Below the pieces are notes generated by a model, which worked only from the letters and a program-made list of their open reading frames with translations, made no database searches and was not told the origin of the DNA. From contig DAIDHR010000012.1 of assembly GCA_027459605.1 (NCBI GenBank), positions 1 to 48,515 of the forward strand: a stretch of DNA of 48,515 bases, read 5' to 3'. This document shows, one piece after another, positions 9,097 to 17,885 of the stretch. A program made the translations under genes and the position numbers. This stretch comes from Alphaproteobacteria bacterium (GTDB lineage Bacteria; Pseudomonadota; Alphaproteobacteria; UBA9655). Positions within the stretch are counted from its first letter, which is position 1. Each line of letters begins with the position of its first letter.

Positions 9097-10598
9097 TGGC
9101 CTCCCCCATTTACGGTGGGATTGGGCTCATTTTTCGATTTTAAAAAAGTAGCACAAAAAAGAGGGACGACTGTCATAGCAACAATGTAAGAGACTAAAAG
9201 AGCAATTACCGTTGAAAGAGCTAGGGCACTAAAAAGATATTTACTAACACCATAAAGAAGCACAACGGGGAGAAATACTATGCTGGCAGTAAGTGTTGCA
9301 GAAAGAACAGGGAGAGCTACTTCTCGTCCTCCTTTTGCAGCGGCCACTTTAGGGCTTTCCCCCAATTCTAAGTGGCGATAGATGTTTTCTAAAACGATTA
9401 CAGAATTATCAATGATGCGTGAGAATGCAAGAGCCAAACCTCCGAGAATCATGGTATTAATGGAGTTATCCCCTAATGCCAAAATCGCAAATGTTCCCAA
9501 AACCGAAAGAGGAATAGAAAAAAATGTCGCAATCGTTGCCCGGAAACTACTCAAAAAGATTAGAATCATAATTCCAGTCAAAGCAAGGCCAAGAGAACCC
9601 TCATAAACAAGGCTTTTAATAGTACTTTTAATGAATATGGATTGATCAAAAACAACCTTTGTTATCAATTGCTTAGGAACATCAACAACATGAGACAAAA
9701 TCTCCTTTATCCCATCAACAATGGCAATTGTATTGGATTCACCCCCTTGTTTAAGAATGGGAAGATAAACAGACTCCTTCCCATCAATCAGCACCATAGT
9801 TGTTTGAATTTGTGAACTATCTTGAGCATACCCCACGTCCTTTACCATGGCCGAGGAAGTCCCAATTGTCTTTATGGGTATGTTATTAAGTTCATCAAGT
9901 GTGGTTTGAGCGTTACTAAACAAGTTATAATAAGTTTGTCCAAGATAAGCAAAACCTACAGGAAGAATAAGGTTTGAATCATTGACTGTACGGACCACAT
10001 CCATGGCACTTAATTGATAGGATTCTAATTTTATTGGGTCTACATAAACCATAATTTGTCGATATTTTCCCCCGAAAGGAAGAGGCACGGAGGATCCAGG
10101 AACAGTTGCAATTTGATCCCGAATATTAAACTGGCCTACATCTCGAAGAGCTGCTTGAGTTAAATCCTTTCCTTTAAGGGAGACCAAACAAACGGGAAGA
10201 CTAGAGGCGTCAAATTTTAAGACAATGGGAGGCAAGGTCCCCACAGGTAAACGAGCAAGGTCAGCCATGGCAAGATTTGCAACGTTTGCAACGGCTAAAT
10301 CTCCATCGGTCCCCGGTTGAAAGAAAATTTTGATAATACTTATACCCGGAAGGGAACTTGATTCAATGTGATCTATGTTGCTTGCGAGGGTAAAGAACCT
10401 CTCAAATCTTCCTGTAATAGTTGTTTCGATTTGTTCAGGAGGCATCCCATTATAAAAAGTTGCAATAACAACAACTGGAATTTTTATTTTTGGAAAGAGG
10501 TCCACTGGTAGACGGGCAAGACCAACAAGTCCCAAAACACAAAGGATTAAACAGCAAACAACTATAAAATAAGGGTATTTTATAGAAAATCGGGCCAT
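9093..10598 (-). CDS. RND efflux permease, N-terminal half
   Basis: A 501-residue protein matching the first half of an RND pump: TM1 at about 10-30, a periplasmic porter domain beginning PVDLFPKIKIPVVVI, then TM2-TM6 (about 335-490). The TM4 proton-relay motif reads RIIDNSVIVLEN (D397, N398): the first Asp of the usual Asp-Asp pair is kept and the second is Asn, as in several RND subfamilies. It ends in the linker after TM6, exactly where the two pseudo-symmetrical halves of RND proteins meet. Its start codon directly follows the RraA-like stop codon, and its stop overlaps the start of the C-terminal half, so the two subunits should be made in equal amounts. Confidence 0.88.
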   Translation of the reverse strand: MARFSIKYPYFIVVCCLILCVLGLVGLARLPVDLFPKIKIPVVVIATFYNGMPPEQIETTITGRFERFFTLASNIDHIESSSLPGISIIKIFFQPGTDGDLAVANVANLAMADLARLPVGTLPPIVLKFDASSLPVCLVSLKGKDLTQAALRDVGQFNIRDQIATVPGSSVPLPFGGKYRQIMVYVDPIKLESYQLSAMDVVRTVNDSNLILPVGFAYLGQTYYNLFSNAQTTLDELNNIPIKTIGTSSAMVKDVGYAQDSSQIQTTMVLIDGKESVYLPILKQGGESNTIAIVDGIKEILSHVVDVPKQLITKVVFDQSIFIKSTIKSLVYEGSLGLALTGIMILIFLSSFRATIATFFSIPLSVLGTFAILALGDNSINTMILGGLALAFSRIIDNSVIVLENIYRHLELGESPKVAAAKGGREVALPVLSATLTASIVFLPVVLLYGVSKYLFSALALSTVIALLVSYIVAMTVVPLFCATFLKSKNEPNPTVNGGGQ

Positions 10599-11294
10599 TT
10601 ATTTTTCATACTCTTTTATAAGTTCTTTTAATTCAGCCAACGTGAAGTTTTTTGACTGACAAAAGTCAATAATTTTTTGCTCTTTGATGTGGATTTTTTT
10701 TGCATTCTGGAGAACCTTCTCGAGGTGCTTTATGGGAACTGAAGCAATCCCATTAAGATCACCGTGCAACAAATCACCTGGTTTTATGGTAAGGCCAGCA
10801 ATCTCAACAGGAGCACCAACTTTAACAATATGTGAGTAAGCATGTGAGGGAACCAGCTTACTTGAATAAATATGCATTTTTTCTTTTGTTATTAAAGAGA
10901 CATCCCTTATAGCTCCATTTGTAACAATACCAATACAACCCAGTGATTTAAATATTAAGGCGTGAACAATCCCAACAACAGACCCTATTCCTGGGGGCGT
11001 ATCTATATCTTTAATAACAGCTATCCTGGGAGAAGGAAGAGATAAAACCTTCTCCCACCAATCCTCGCGGTCTACATAAGATTGACCTCTCATGGGAGGA
11101 TTGGATGTACGCATCTTAAGGGTAATTGCGTATCCAACCATTGATTGAGGCTGAGGATTATGATTTGTCAAATTTGCATTGATCGTATACCCTTCATTTC
11201 GCAAGCGAGACTTAAGCCCTTCTATGGCGTTACAAATTGTGGGCGTCGAGTAATGGCTTAAGCTTTCAATGAGATCTTTTTTTGGGGAGTCCAT
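10599..11294 (-). CDS. RraA-like / HMG-CHA aldolase family protein inside the efflux operon
   Basis: A 231-residue RraA-family protein. The conserved core is present: GSVVGIVHALIFKSLGCIGI, then the NGAIRD motif (R130, D131) that binds metal and the carboxylate in the aldolases, and PGDLLHGDLNGIASVP near residues 190-210. Members either cleave 4-hydroxy-4-methyl-2-oxoglutarate or related keto acids, or, as RraA, inhibit RNase E; sequence alone does not decide. It lies between the adaptor gene (one base before) and the RND N-terminal half (no gap), so it is translated as part of the efflux operon. Why a soluble enzyme is embedded there is unclear; the pump may export its substrate or product. 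Confidence 0.8.
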   Translation of the reverse strand: MDSPKKDLIESLSHYSTPTICNAIEGLKSRLRNEGYTINANLTNHNPQPQSMVGYAITLKMRTSNPPMRGQSYVDREDWWEKVLSLPSPRIAVIKDIDTPPGIGSVVGIVHALIFKSLGCIGIVTNGAIRDVSLITKEKMHIYSSKLVPSHAYSHIVKVGAPVEIAGLTIKPGDLLHGDLNGIASVPIKHLEKVLQNAKKIHIKEQKIIDFCQSKNFTLAELKELIKEYEK

Positions 11295-11295
11295 T

Positions 11296-12432
11296 TTAGT
11301 TATTTTCCTCGTTCAATGTTGTCTTGGAGCCTTTTTCCATCTCTATTCTTTTTGGATTTACCTTCATTCCAAGTGAAAGGTTATTGCGACTTCCATAAAC
11401 AGCTAAGTCCCCCTCGTTAAGACCACTTTGAATTTCAATCATCTCTGGTGTCTGAATGCCAAGAGTCACGGGGCGCTCTTCAATCTCATTATTTTTGTTA
11501 ATTAGCCATACATTTGGAGCAGGCACTATTTCCACAGCATGAACAGGAAGCGCCAATACATTCTCTTTCTTTTCTAAATACAACTTTGCAGAAGCATACA
11601 TCCCCGGCGCCAAATTCAAAGAAGGGTTATTATAAACATCAACCTGTGTTTCCATGGTGCGTGTATCTGTACTGACTCGATTTGCAATACGAGCAACTGT
11701 TCCTTTAAGGTTTTTGTTAATTGAAATAATTTTTATGTCTACCTGATTTCCTGGTTTTACTTGCGAAACAATTGACTCGGGAACAGGAAAAGTTAATCGG
11801 AATTTATCATTATCTGCAATATGAACAACAGGAATAGCTTGAGTATTTGTATTGGTTCCTTCCTGAATCATTGCTCCCTCATCCACAAATCGTTGAGTAA
11901 TAACGCCATCAAATGGAGCTGTAATGACAGAGTAATTATGCATCGTTTTCGAATGTTCATAACTTGCTTGTGCAATTTTATAAGCTTCTGTTGTCTTATC
12001 AACGGTTTCTTGGGCAATAAGGTCTGGTCGTTTTTTACTCACACCCATTATTCTCGTATAGTCGAGTTTAGCTTGATCTAAAGCAGCTTTGTTTTTAGCA
12101 AGGATATTTTCAAGTTCGGGAACATCTAGAATAGCCAAAATTTCTCCAGATTTTACTTGATCCCCAATATCAACCCTAATTTCTTTTAAATACCCTGGAA
12201 CCTTTGCATAGAGAGTGGCTTCCGTAAAAGGAATAAGCTCAGCACTTAATGTGGCAGTATGAGAAAGATCTGTGCGAATTACTTTTGAAGCAGCAACAGT
12301 TTTAACCTGTTCCTTTTTCTCCCCGCCTTCATGAAAAAAATTTTTTAGGGTGATTAACCCAATAACACAAACGATGACAATAAAAATGATAAAAAGGAAC
12401 GAATGCCTATTTGGCTTATAATCAGTTTTCAT
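11296..12432 (-). CDS. periplasmic adaptor (membrane fusion protein) of RND efflux pump
   Basis: A 378-residue HlyD/AcrA-type adaptor. A single N-terminal membrane segment at about residues 11-33 anchors it; there is no lipobox. The lipoyl-like domain starts at YAKVPGYLKEIRVDIGDQVKSG, a short alpha-hairpin follows, then TAPFDGVITQRFVDEGAMI and the beta-barrel segments (VARIANRVSTDTRTMETQVDV, LAPGMYASAKLYL). It bridges the RND permease and TolC. It is the first gene of the minus-strand operon, 145 bases from the divergent AlaX-like gene, so the operon promoter must lie in 12433-12577. No efflux repressor gene is adjacent. Confidence 0.9.
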   Translation of the reverse strand: MKTDYKPNRHSFLFIIFIVIVCVIGLITLKNFFHEGGEKKEQVKTVAASKVIRTDLSHTATLSAELIPFTEATLYAKVPGYLKEIRVDIGDQVKSGEILAILDVPELENILAKNKAALDQAKLDYTRIMGVSKKRPDLIAQETVDKTTEAYKIAQASYEHSKTMHNYSVITAPFDGVITQRFVDEGAMIQEGTNTNTQAIPVVHIADNDKFRLTFPVPESIVSQVKPGNQVDIKIISINKNLKGTVARIANRVSTDTRTMETQVDVYNNPSLNLAPGMYASAKLYLEKKENVLALPVHAVEIVPAPNVWLINKNNEIEERPVTLGIQTPEMIEIQSGLNEGDLAVYGSRNNLSLGMKVNPKRIEMEKGSKTTLNEENN

Positions 12433-12577
12433 TGGTTTATTTTATGGCCTTCCCGATTGATTCTATGATCATATAAACATGCTGAAATGTCTAGAAAAAA
12501 GTGAGAAACACTTTGAATTTCTTCAGTAGCTTTTTATAATTAAAGCCGTTTTTTTGCCCCTTTAAGGAAACAACACC

Positions 12578-13213
12578 ATGCGAAAAATTTTTTGGGAAGA
12601 TCCCTATCAACAACGCTTAATCACAAAGGTGGCATCAGTTTACGGGAGCCAAATTTTACTTGAGGAAACGATTGGCTTTTCCTTTTCAGGGGGTCAAGAG
12701 AGCGACAAGATCTCCATCAATGGACTGCCCGTCATTAACTCGCACATCGATGGAAAGCTCATTTACTATGAGCTTGAAGATGGACATGAGCTTTCACAAG
12801 GAGATTCTGTGGTTATGGAAATTGATTGGCCCCGAAGATATAAGCTCATGCGCCTCCATTTTGCAGCGGAACTTATTCTTGAGCTTGTAACGCGAAAATG
12901 GAGACTTGAAAAAATTGGAGCCCGTATTGCAGAAGAAAAAGCCCGGATCGATTTCATTTTTAATAAAAATATATCATCAATCTTTGAAGATATATTATAC
13001 GAGTACAATGAAATTATAAAAATGAACAAACCCATTATGACTGGCTTTTCTGACATTGATAATCAAAGACGTTTTTGGAAGATTGATGGCTTTGCTGAGG
13101 TCCCTTGTGGAGGAACCCATGTCAAATCTACAAGCGAAGTTGGATTTGTCCTCTTAAAAAGAAAAAACATAGGTGGTTCAAAAGAACGAATTGAAATCTC
13201 CCTCGTGAACTAA
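12578..13213 (+). CDS. alanyl-tRNA editing protein (AlaX-like) with altered zinc site
   Basis: A 211-residue protein related to the editing domain of alanyl-tRNA synthetase and to free-standing AlaX proteins, which hydrolyse Ser-tRNA(Ala) or Gly-tRNA(Ala). The second zinc motif CGGTH is intact (C177, H181). The first, normally HxxxH, reads H94-F-A-A-E98, so the second His is replaced by Glu, which can still bind metal. GFSFSGGQESDKI near residue 35 is an altered form of the GGQpsD motif. AAGGAA eight bases before ATG 12578 supports the start. It is transcribed away from the efflux operon. Confidence 0.78.
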   Translation: MRKIFWEDPYQQRLITKVASVYGSQILLEETIGFSFSGGQESDKISINGLPVINSHIDGKLIYYELEDGHELSQGDSVVMEIDWPRRYKLMRLHFAAELILELVTRKWRLEKIGARIAEEKARIDFIFNKNISSIFEDILYEYNEIIKMNKPIMTGFSDIDNQRRFWKIDGFAEVPCGGTHVKSTSEVGFVLLKRKNIGGSKERIEISLVN

Positions 13214-13391
13214 AATTCTATAAGATCATTTGCTAAGATTTGTTAAATAGGACTCTTATATATTGTATTTTGTAATGATTCCTTGTAACAAACGACACCG
13301 CAAAACCTAGAAACTATATGCTCTTAGTCCTAACTTAACAACATTCTAAGGAAAATATGACCTTTATAAATATTAAATGGCCATTTGATGT

Positions 13392-14537
13392 TTATAGAGT
13401 TTTTGTCACTATTTTTTTTGAATGATAGAAATATATTCCTCCGGTGATAAACTTCCCTAAAAAATTAAAGGTGCTCACAAAAAAAGTAGACACAGCGGCA
13501 TTAACTACAGCATTAACAATAGTACTTTTATCTCCTTTTTTATCAAGATAATCACTAATAAAAAAACTACCGCCCATTATTAAAAGATGCTCACTAAAAT
13601 AACTATTGCTCCATGGCCAAAAAGTTCTGGCAATTAATTTGAAGGGAGATAATAAGGACCATTTATCTATCTCTTTTTCTCGACTCACAAATGAATAGTT
13701 TATTGCTTTAATATCTCCTGCTTCTACATAAGCAGGAACTAGATCAACAAAGAAATTCTTTCTCTCTCGTTCTCTTAAGTTACGTACCCAAAGATCAACA
13801 GTACAAGGAGTCGTGGTATCTGGGAGCCTTATTAAGCTAGTTTTTGGACAAGGGGATAAAGGTTTTCCTTGTTTAATACTCTCTTCCCAGGCTTTGAAAT
13901 TAATTCCATATTCATCAACAGCAATCTGATTCTTTGACATTCTATTTAAAAGGGTTGATCTTGATTGAGAATCAAAAAAAGTATCGTTTAACTCACCAAT
14001 GCCTCCTGAATAGCTTTCATTTGTTGTATATGAATTCTCTCCAAATAATGTTTTTAATAATGCTGAAAGTACAATAGTTGCGCAATTATGACTTTCGTTA
14101 TCGTTTTGATTATCTACAATAACATCTGATAATAAAAGCCAATATTTAGTTTTTCTCCTAAGGGATGCTATCGTATTCTTTAATTTATCTTGGTTAAGAT
14201 TATAGAGGCATACAACAGAATCCGCAGATCTCCCCATTTCCAAAACATCATGATAATAAGATGACATGAAGTGCGCCCTTATAGGTTGAGTCATTGGATC
14301 AGCTACGAGAAAAGAACTATCTGGCCATAGGCTTAGGTAGATTTTTTTTGATGGTATATCCAACGAAACATGGCCTGCGCTTTCAGGAGGTTCAAATTTC
14401 CCGTCTTCTGTACTTTTTATTGGTTTTGAATACCATGTTCTTACAATGACTCTTTGTTCATCTTCATTTAAAGCGATCGCGGGAGAAAATAAAAAGAGAC
14501 AAAGAAAAAAATAAATAGTATAATTAAGTTTACTCAT
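13392..14537 (-). CDS. exported candidate permuted papain-like cysteine peptidase (paralog 1)
   Basis: A 381-residue protein with a signal peptide (1-22). It shares ordered motifs with the next gene upstream: RVIVRTW, GHVSLDIPS (H56), a YLSLWP segment, SVVCLYNLNQDKLK and HNCATIVLSALL (C152). A conserved GHxS followed about 100 residues later by (N/S)CA at a helix start is the His-before-Cys order of circularly permuted NlpC/P60-like or papain-like hydrolases. The C-terminal 90 residues hold hydrophobic segments (GGSFFISDYL, NAAVSTFFVSTFNFLG) that may insert in membrane. It overlaps the end of its paralog by eight bases, indicating a translationally linked pair from a tandem duplication. The peptidase call is motif-based. 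Confidence 0.62.
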   Translation of the reverse strand: MSKLNYTIYFFLCLFLFSPAIALNEDEQRVIVRTWYSKPIKSTEDGKFEPPESAGHVSLDIPSKKIYLSLWPDSSFLVADPMTQPIRAHFMSSYYHDVLEMGRSADSVVCLYNLNQDKLKNTIASLRRKTKYWLLLSDVIVDNQNDNESHNCATIVLSALLKTLFGENSYTTNESYSGGIGELNDTFFDSQSRSTLLNRMSKNQIAVDEYGINFKAWEESIKQGKPLSPCPKTSLIRLPDTTTPCTVDLWVRNLRERERKNFFVDLVPAYVEAGDIKAINYSFVSREKEIDKWSLLSPFKLIARTFWPWSNSYFSEHLLIMGGSFFISDYLDKKGDKSTIVNAVVNAAVSTFFVSTFNFLGKFITGGIYFYHSKKIVTKTL

Positions 14538-15405
14538 ATCCTAACTTCTTCCACATTTCTCTCCAAACAGTGTTATACACTATTGTTAAAAGCCCTGGAG
14601 GGGCTTCATGCACATAAGGACTTTCTTTTTCCAAATGATATTTATAAAAGGGAGATATTTTCCTTAAATCTAGCCTATCTTCATAAAGGGGAATTTTCTG
14701 AATTGTATTGAAAGTTGTTCTTTCAAGTTTACGAGCTTTAATTGCAATGTCAGCTACATCATTAGGACAAACAATAGAAGGATTTGTTTTAACTACTTTA
14801 TCTGCTGGAGATTGTAGTGAGTATGAAACTTTCTGTTTCGTAGGAAGAACTGAAGATAAAAACAAATCACTTAAATCCCCGGATTTTAATAATGTTAAAG
14901 CTATGCTTGCGCAACTATGTTGTTGTGAACCTTTACTTACAAACCTACAGTCCCCACATATAGCCCAACCTGTCTCTTTTCCGTCTGAATCATTTTTTAC
15001 CCGTTCTTTAAATTCTAAAAACCGTTCCTTAATCTTACCAGGATTTAATGTATATAAGCTTACAATGGTATCTGGAGGAGCCTCTTCATCATCATAGTCT
15101 TTTATTAATCCATTAAATTTTCCTGGAACTAGATCAAAAAAAGCCCTGCGTTGTCGCTCAGGCCAGAAACTAATATACCCTCCTTCTTCATCTTTAAAAG
15201 AAGGAATTTGAACAGAAACATGTCCTACCCTTTCTCCTTCATTTGGATTTATGCCTGTAAAATGCCAAACACGCACAATGACACGATTTTTTTCGTAATC
15301 TTCTGTAGTGAGCATAGCCAAAGCATCTTGTATGCGAAGGCTGAGACAAAAAAAGAAGAGAATAAAAATGAGTGAAATTATGGAGGAGAATCTTCGACAT
15401 CTCAT
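14530..15405 (-). CDS. exported candidate permuted papain-like cysteine peptidase (paralog 2)
   Basis: A 291-residue protein with an N-terminal signal peptide (core at about 8-24, cleavage near DALA at residue 30). It carries the same motifs as its downstream paralog: RVIVRVW, GHVSVQIPS (H62), YISFWP, IVSLYTLNPGKIK and QHSCASIALTLL (C165). An extra CGDC pair sits at 150-153. The His-then-Cys order and the YISFWP strand suggest a permuted NlpC/P60-like or papain-like fold acting on peptides, peptidoglycan or host proteins. It is the first gene of the pair; no partner or immunity gene is visible. The target is unknown. Confidence 0.62.
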   Translation of the reverse strand: MRCRRFSSIISLIFILFFFCLSLRIQDALAMLTTEDYEKNRVIVRVWHFTGINPNEGERVGHVSVQIPSFKDEEGGYISFWPERQRRAFFDLVPGKFNGLIKDYDDEEAPPDTIVSLYTLNPGKIKERFLEFKERVKNDSDGKETGWAICGDCRFVSKGSQQHSCASIALTLLKSGDLSDLFLSSVLPTKQKVSYSLQSPADKVVKTNPSIVCPNDVADIAIKARKLERTTFNTIQKIPLYEDRLDLRKISPFYKYHLEKESPYVHEAPPGLLTIVYNTVWREMWKKLGYE

Positions 15406-15741
15406 AAAGCCTCTATTAACTTATTATTTGTAAATATTTTTTAAGTTTCTATAATCCAAAAGAAAGACAAAAACTCAAGGATGTTAAATCTATTCACTTC
15501 AAAAATCAATAACGCACTTCTCAAATGTTTCTAAGTCTGCGTTTATTTTTTGGTGAGCAAGCTTCTTTGGTCAAGTATTTCAAACATTTTAGGATGCTAA
15601 ATAGAAGGATTTTTGCCGGATGGAAAAGAAGTTAAATCAACCTGAATTTTGTATAAGGATTGTAATTTTATTAATAAAAACAATGGATTATCGTCATCGC
15701 AATGACGAAAACCACCGTCTTCATCCAACTCAGGTTAAATC
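15406..15741. other. intergenic stretch without a gene
   Basis: About 335 AT-rich bases between two divergently transcribed genes, so promoters for both should lie here. I see no open frame, tRNA or convincing hairpin. Confidence 0.5.
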
Positions 15742-16683
15742 ATGATCGAAGTCGTTTCCTATAACCCTGCTTGGCCAACTTTATTTGAAGAAGAAGCCAC
15801 TAAGATAAAAGGAGCTTTAGGAGAGAATTTGGTTGCAATCCATCACGTTGGATCTACAGCCGTTCCAGGCCTTTGTGCTAAACCTAAACTTGACATTATC
15901 CTTGTGGTGAGCGACATGTCTCTCGTAACGCCTGGCTTGAAAAAAGCAGGATATACATACAAGGGTGAATTCAACATTCCCTTTCGACAAGGTTTCACAA
16001 GACGAGATACTCTTCCCAAAGTTAATCTTCATGTTTACGAAGAAGGAAATCCTGAGGTTGACCTTAACCTTCTGTTTCGAGATTTTTTACGCGCCCACCC
16101 TGAATCCCGGGATGAATACGCTGCCTTAAAATTGAACTTAATCTCCCAAGCTTCTTCACATCAAAGACTGAGCGGAAGGTTCCGGGGATATAATTTAGGA
16201 AAAGATGCCTTCATTAAAAAAATATTAGAGAAAGCCGGATTTAAAGGGCTTTGCATGAGACTTTGCACCCACTACGATGAATGGAAAGCTGCACGCGCTT
16301 TTCGCAAAAAATATTTCTTTGATAAAGTCCCGATGAAAGACCCTTATAGTTGGACCTTTGATCATAAAGACCATCTCCATCTCGTTCTTTATCGAGGAAC
16401 AGAAATTATAGGTTATGCCCATATTCACCTCTGGCCTAACCAAAAGGCTGCTCTCCGGATCATTGTTATTGATGAAGCTTTCAGAAATAAAGGTTATGGT
16501 GGGCATTTTTTGGAATTATGCGAACGCTGGCTGAAACAGCGAGGCATCAAAACGTTGCACACGCAATCTTCCCCCAAAGCCTACTCTTTTTATTCTCAGC
16601 ATGCGTACAAAGAGCTGCCCTTTAATGATCCCGATGGGTATGAAAGCAACCCACAAGATATTGACGTAGGGAAAATACTGTAA
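15742..16683 (+). CDS. GrpB-family / GNAT N-acetyltransferase fusion protein
   Basis: A 313-residue two-domain protein. Residues 1-165 are a GrpB (UPF0157) domain of the nucleotidyltransferase superfamily, shown by HHVGSTAVPGLCAKPKLDI (H34-I52) with the Asp metal-binding pattern of the fold. Residues about 176-313 are a GNAT acetyltransferase with the acetyl-CoA loop RNKGYGG and the C-terminal YSFYSQHAYKELPF segment. The GrpB function is not well defined; the GNAT half would acetylate a small molecule or protein. The fusion occurs in other bacteria. It appears monocistronic and cytoplasmic, with no signal peptide. Confidence 0.85.
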   Translation: MIEVVSYNPAWPTLFEEEATKIKGALGENLVAIHHVGSTAVPGLCAKPKLDIILVVSDMSLVTPGLKKAGYTYKGEFNIPFRQGFTRRDTLPKVNLHVYEEGNPEVDLNLLFRDFLRAHPESRDEYAALKLNLISQASSHQRLSGRFRGYNLGKDAFIKKILEKAGFKGLCMRLCTHYDEWKAARAFRKKYFFDKVPMKDPYSWTFDHKDHLHLVLYRGTEIIGYAHIHLWPNQKAALRIIVIDEAFRNKGYGGHFLELCERWLKQRGIKTLHTQSSPKAYSFYSQHAYKELPFNDPDGYESNPQDIDVGKIL

Positions 16684-16778
16684 CACTCTTGGGGTATGCT
16701 GATCCAAGGTCTGCAATCTCTTTTATTTGTTCAAATTTTATCCCCCTCACAAGCATAAGCCGATGAAAAACATGAACC

Positions 16779-16958
16779 TGTGTTGATTTTTCCGACTCTG
16801 ATTCAGACGTTAACTAATTTTTAACCCAAGGCCACCATAATTTAAAAAATGTAAGTAAAATCGTCATGTGATTTATCGCGATATATAATTTTTATAAATA
16901 AAAAGAAATTAAATATAATGGGGAAAAAATTATGAATAAAAAAAAATTTTCTATATTA
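16779..16958 (+). repeat. direct repeat copy A: leader of Cys-rich secreted gene
   Basis: About 180 bases that recur almost unchanged 500 bases downstream (17279-17457). It covers the upstream region, the ribosome site (ATGGGG) and the first codons of the gene beginning at 16932. Only a few substitutions and single-base indels separate the copies. Confidence 0.9.
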
Positions 16959-17220
16959 TACTATAGGATGTATTGCACTGATAACATTGTGCGCAACGGG
17001 TTCGAGTTGGAGCTCAAAGAAAGTTGGATGTACTTCAACAGGCACAGTAGAAAATGTCTGCGATTGTTGTAGCGGATGTGCTATTTTAGATTGGGAACTT
17101 GAAAATGCCCTTCCCAAGTGTTTGGCTTCCTGTGCTAACGCCAATGCTTTTTGCAGTGATAAAACGGCAAGAAAAAAAGGAAATTATTTGATGCCAAAGA
17201 AATTTTCATCTTCACATTGA
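16932..17220 (+). pseudogene. Cys-rich secreted small protein, frameshifted copy
   Basis: The upstream member of a tandem pair. From ATG 16932 the frame closes early, but the next frame carries a hydrophobic segment (TIGCIALITLC) and then a Cys-rich region with eight Cys (VGC, NVCDCCSGC, PKC, ASC, AFC) to the TGA at 17218-17220. Removing one base in or near the nine-A run at 16938-16946 joins a start codon and signal peptide to this frame, giving a product of about 95 residues. The sister gene has seven A at the same place and is intact. It could be a pseudogene, a slippage switch or an indel error. Confidence 0.55.
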
Positions 17221-17278
17221 GCCGTGATTTAATTTTTTACAGCTGATCTAAATATACCTGAGTAACAAATCTGACACT

Positions 17279-17457
17279 TGTGTTGATTTTTCCGACTCTG
17301 ATTCAGACGTTAACTAATTTTTAACCCAAGGCCACCATAATTTAAAAAATGCAAGTAAATCGTCATGTGATTTATCGCGATATATAATTATTATAAATAA
17401 AAAGAAATTAAATATAATGGGGAGAAAATTATGAATAAAAAAATTTTCCTTATATTA
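17279..17457 (+). repeat. direct repeat copy B: leader of Cys-rich secreted gene
   Basis: The second copy of the roughly 180-base leader at 16779-16958. Identity stops about 27 bases into the coding region, although both genes continue as Cys-rich secreted proteins of different sequence. Confidence 0.9.
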
Positions 17458-17757
17458 CCCATCATCATCCTTCTAGCAACCTTGTATTCAAATGAAGGGT
17501 GGAGTACCGCCTACTGCTGCTGCGCCATGAAGAGTGATGGCTCAGCTGGAATATGCCACGGGGGAGATGGAGCCATGTGCTCATCTCTCAGTAGTGAGTA
17601 TTCGCAACCAATAACAGACCTTCAAATCTGTTCTGGAGTCCCTCGACATGGCGATTGCCGTAATGACGACAATCCGAACAAGAAGTGTTGTCTTGTTGGC
17701 TGTTTTTATCCAGCCGGCCTTGTGTGTATGGATAGCTGTACGATCGGCCTAAAATAA
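17431..17757 (+). CDS. Cys-rich secreted small protein
   Basis: A 108-residue protein with a clear signal peptide (MNKKIFLILPIIILLATLYS, cleavage near residue 25). The mature part of about 83 residues contains 12 Cys in a spread typical of a disulfide-stabilised mini-protein: YCCC, GIC, AMC, QIC, DC, KCC, GC, VC and SC. I do not recognise a family. Disulfides would form after export. It is preceded by the duplicated leader with ATGGGGAGAAAATT as the ribosome site, and is the intact member of the tandem pair. Confidence 0.75.
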   Translation: MNKKIFLILPIIILLATLYSNEGWSTAYCCCAMKSDGSAGICHGGDGAMCSSLSSEYSQPITDLQICSGVPRHGDCRNDDNPNKKCCLVGCFYPAGLVCMDSCTIGLK

Positions 17758-17885
17758 AGATGCAAAAAAAATTCTTTAAAAAGAAGGTAGGGAAGCCTTA
17801 GATAAATAAGCTCATAGGATAACAAAGCGTTGAAAGACCATCACTGGCTCCTCTTTAGATAGAATAATTGGAGTTTCTGCTTCTT

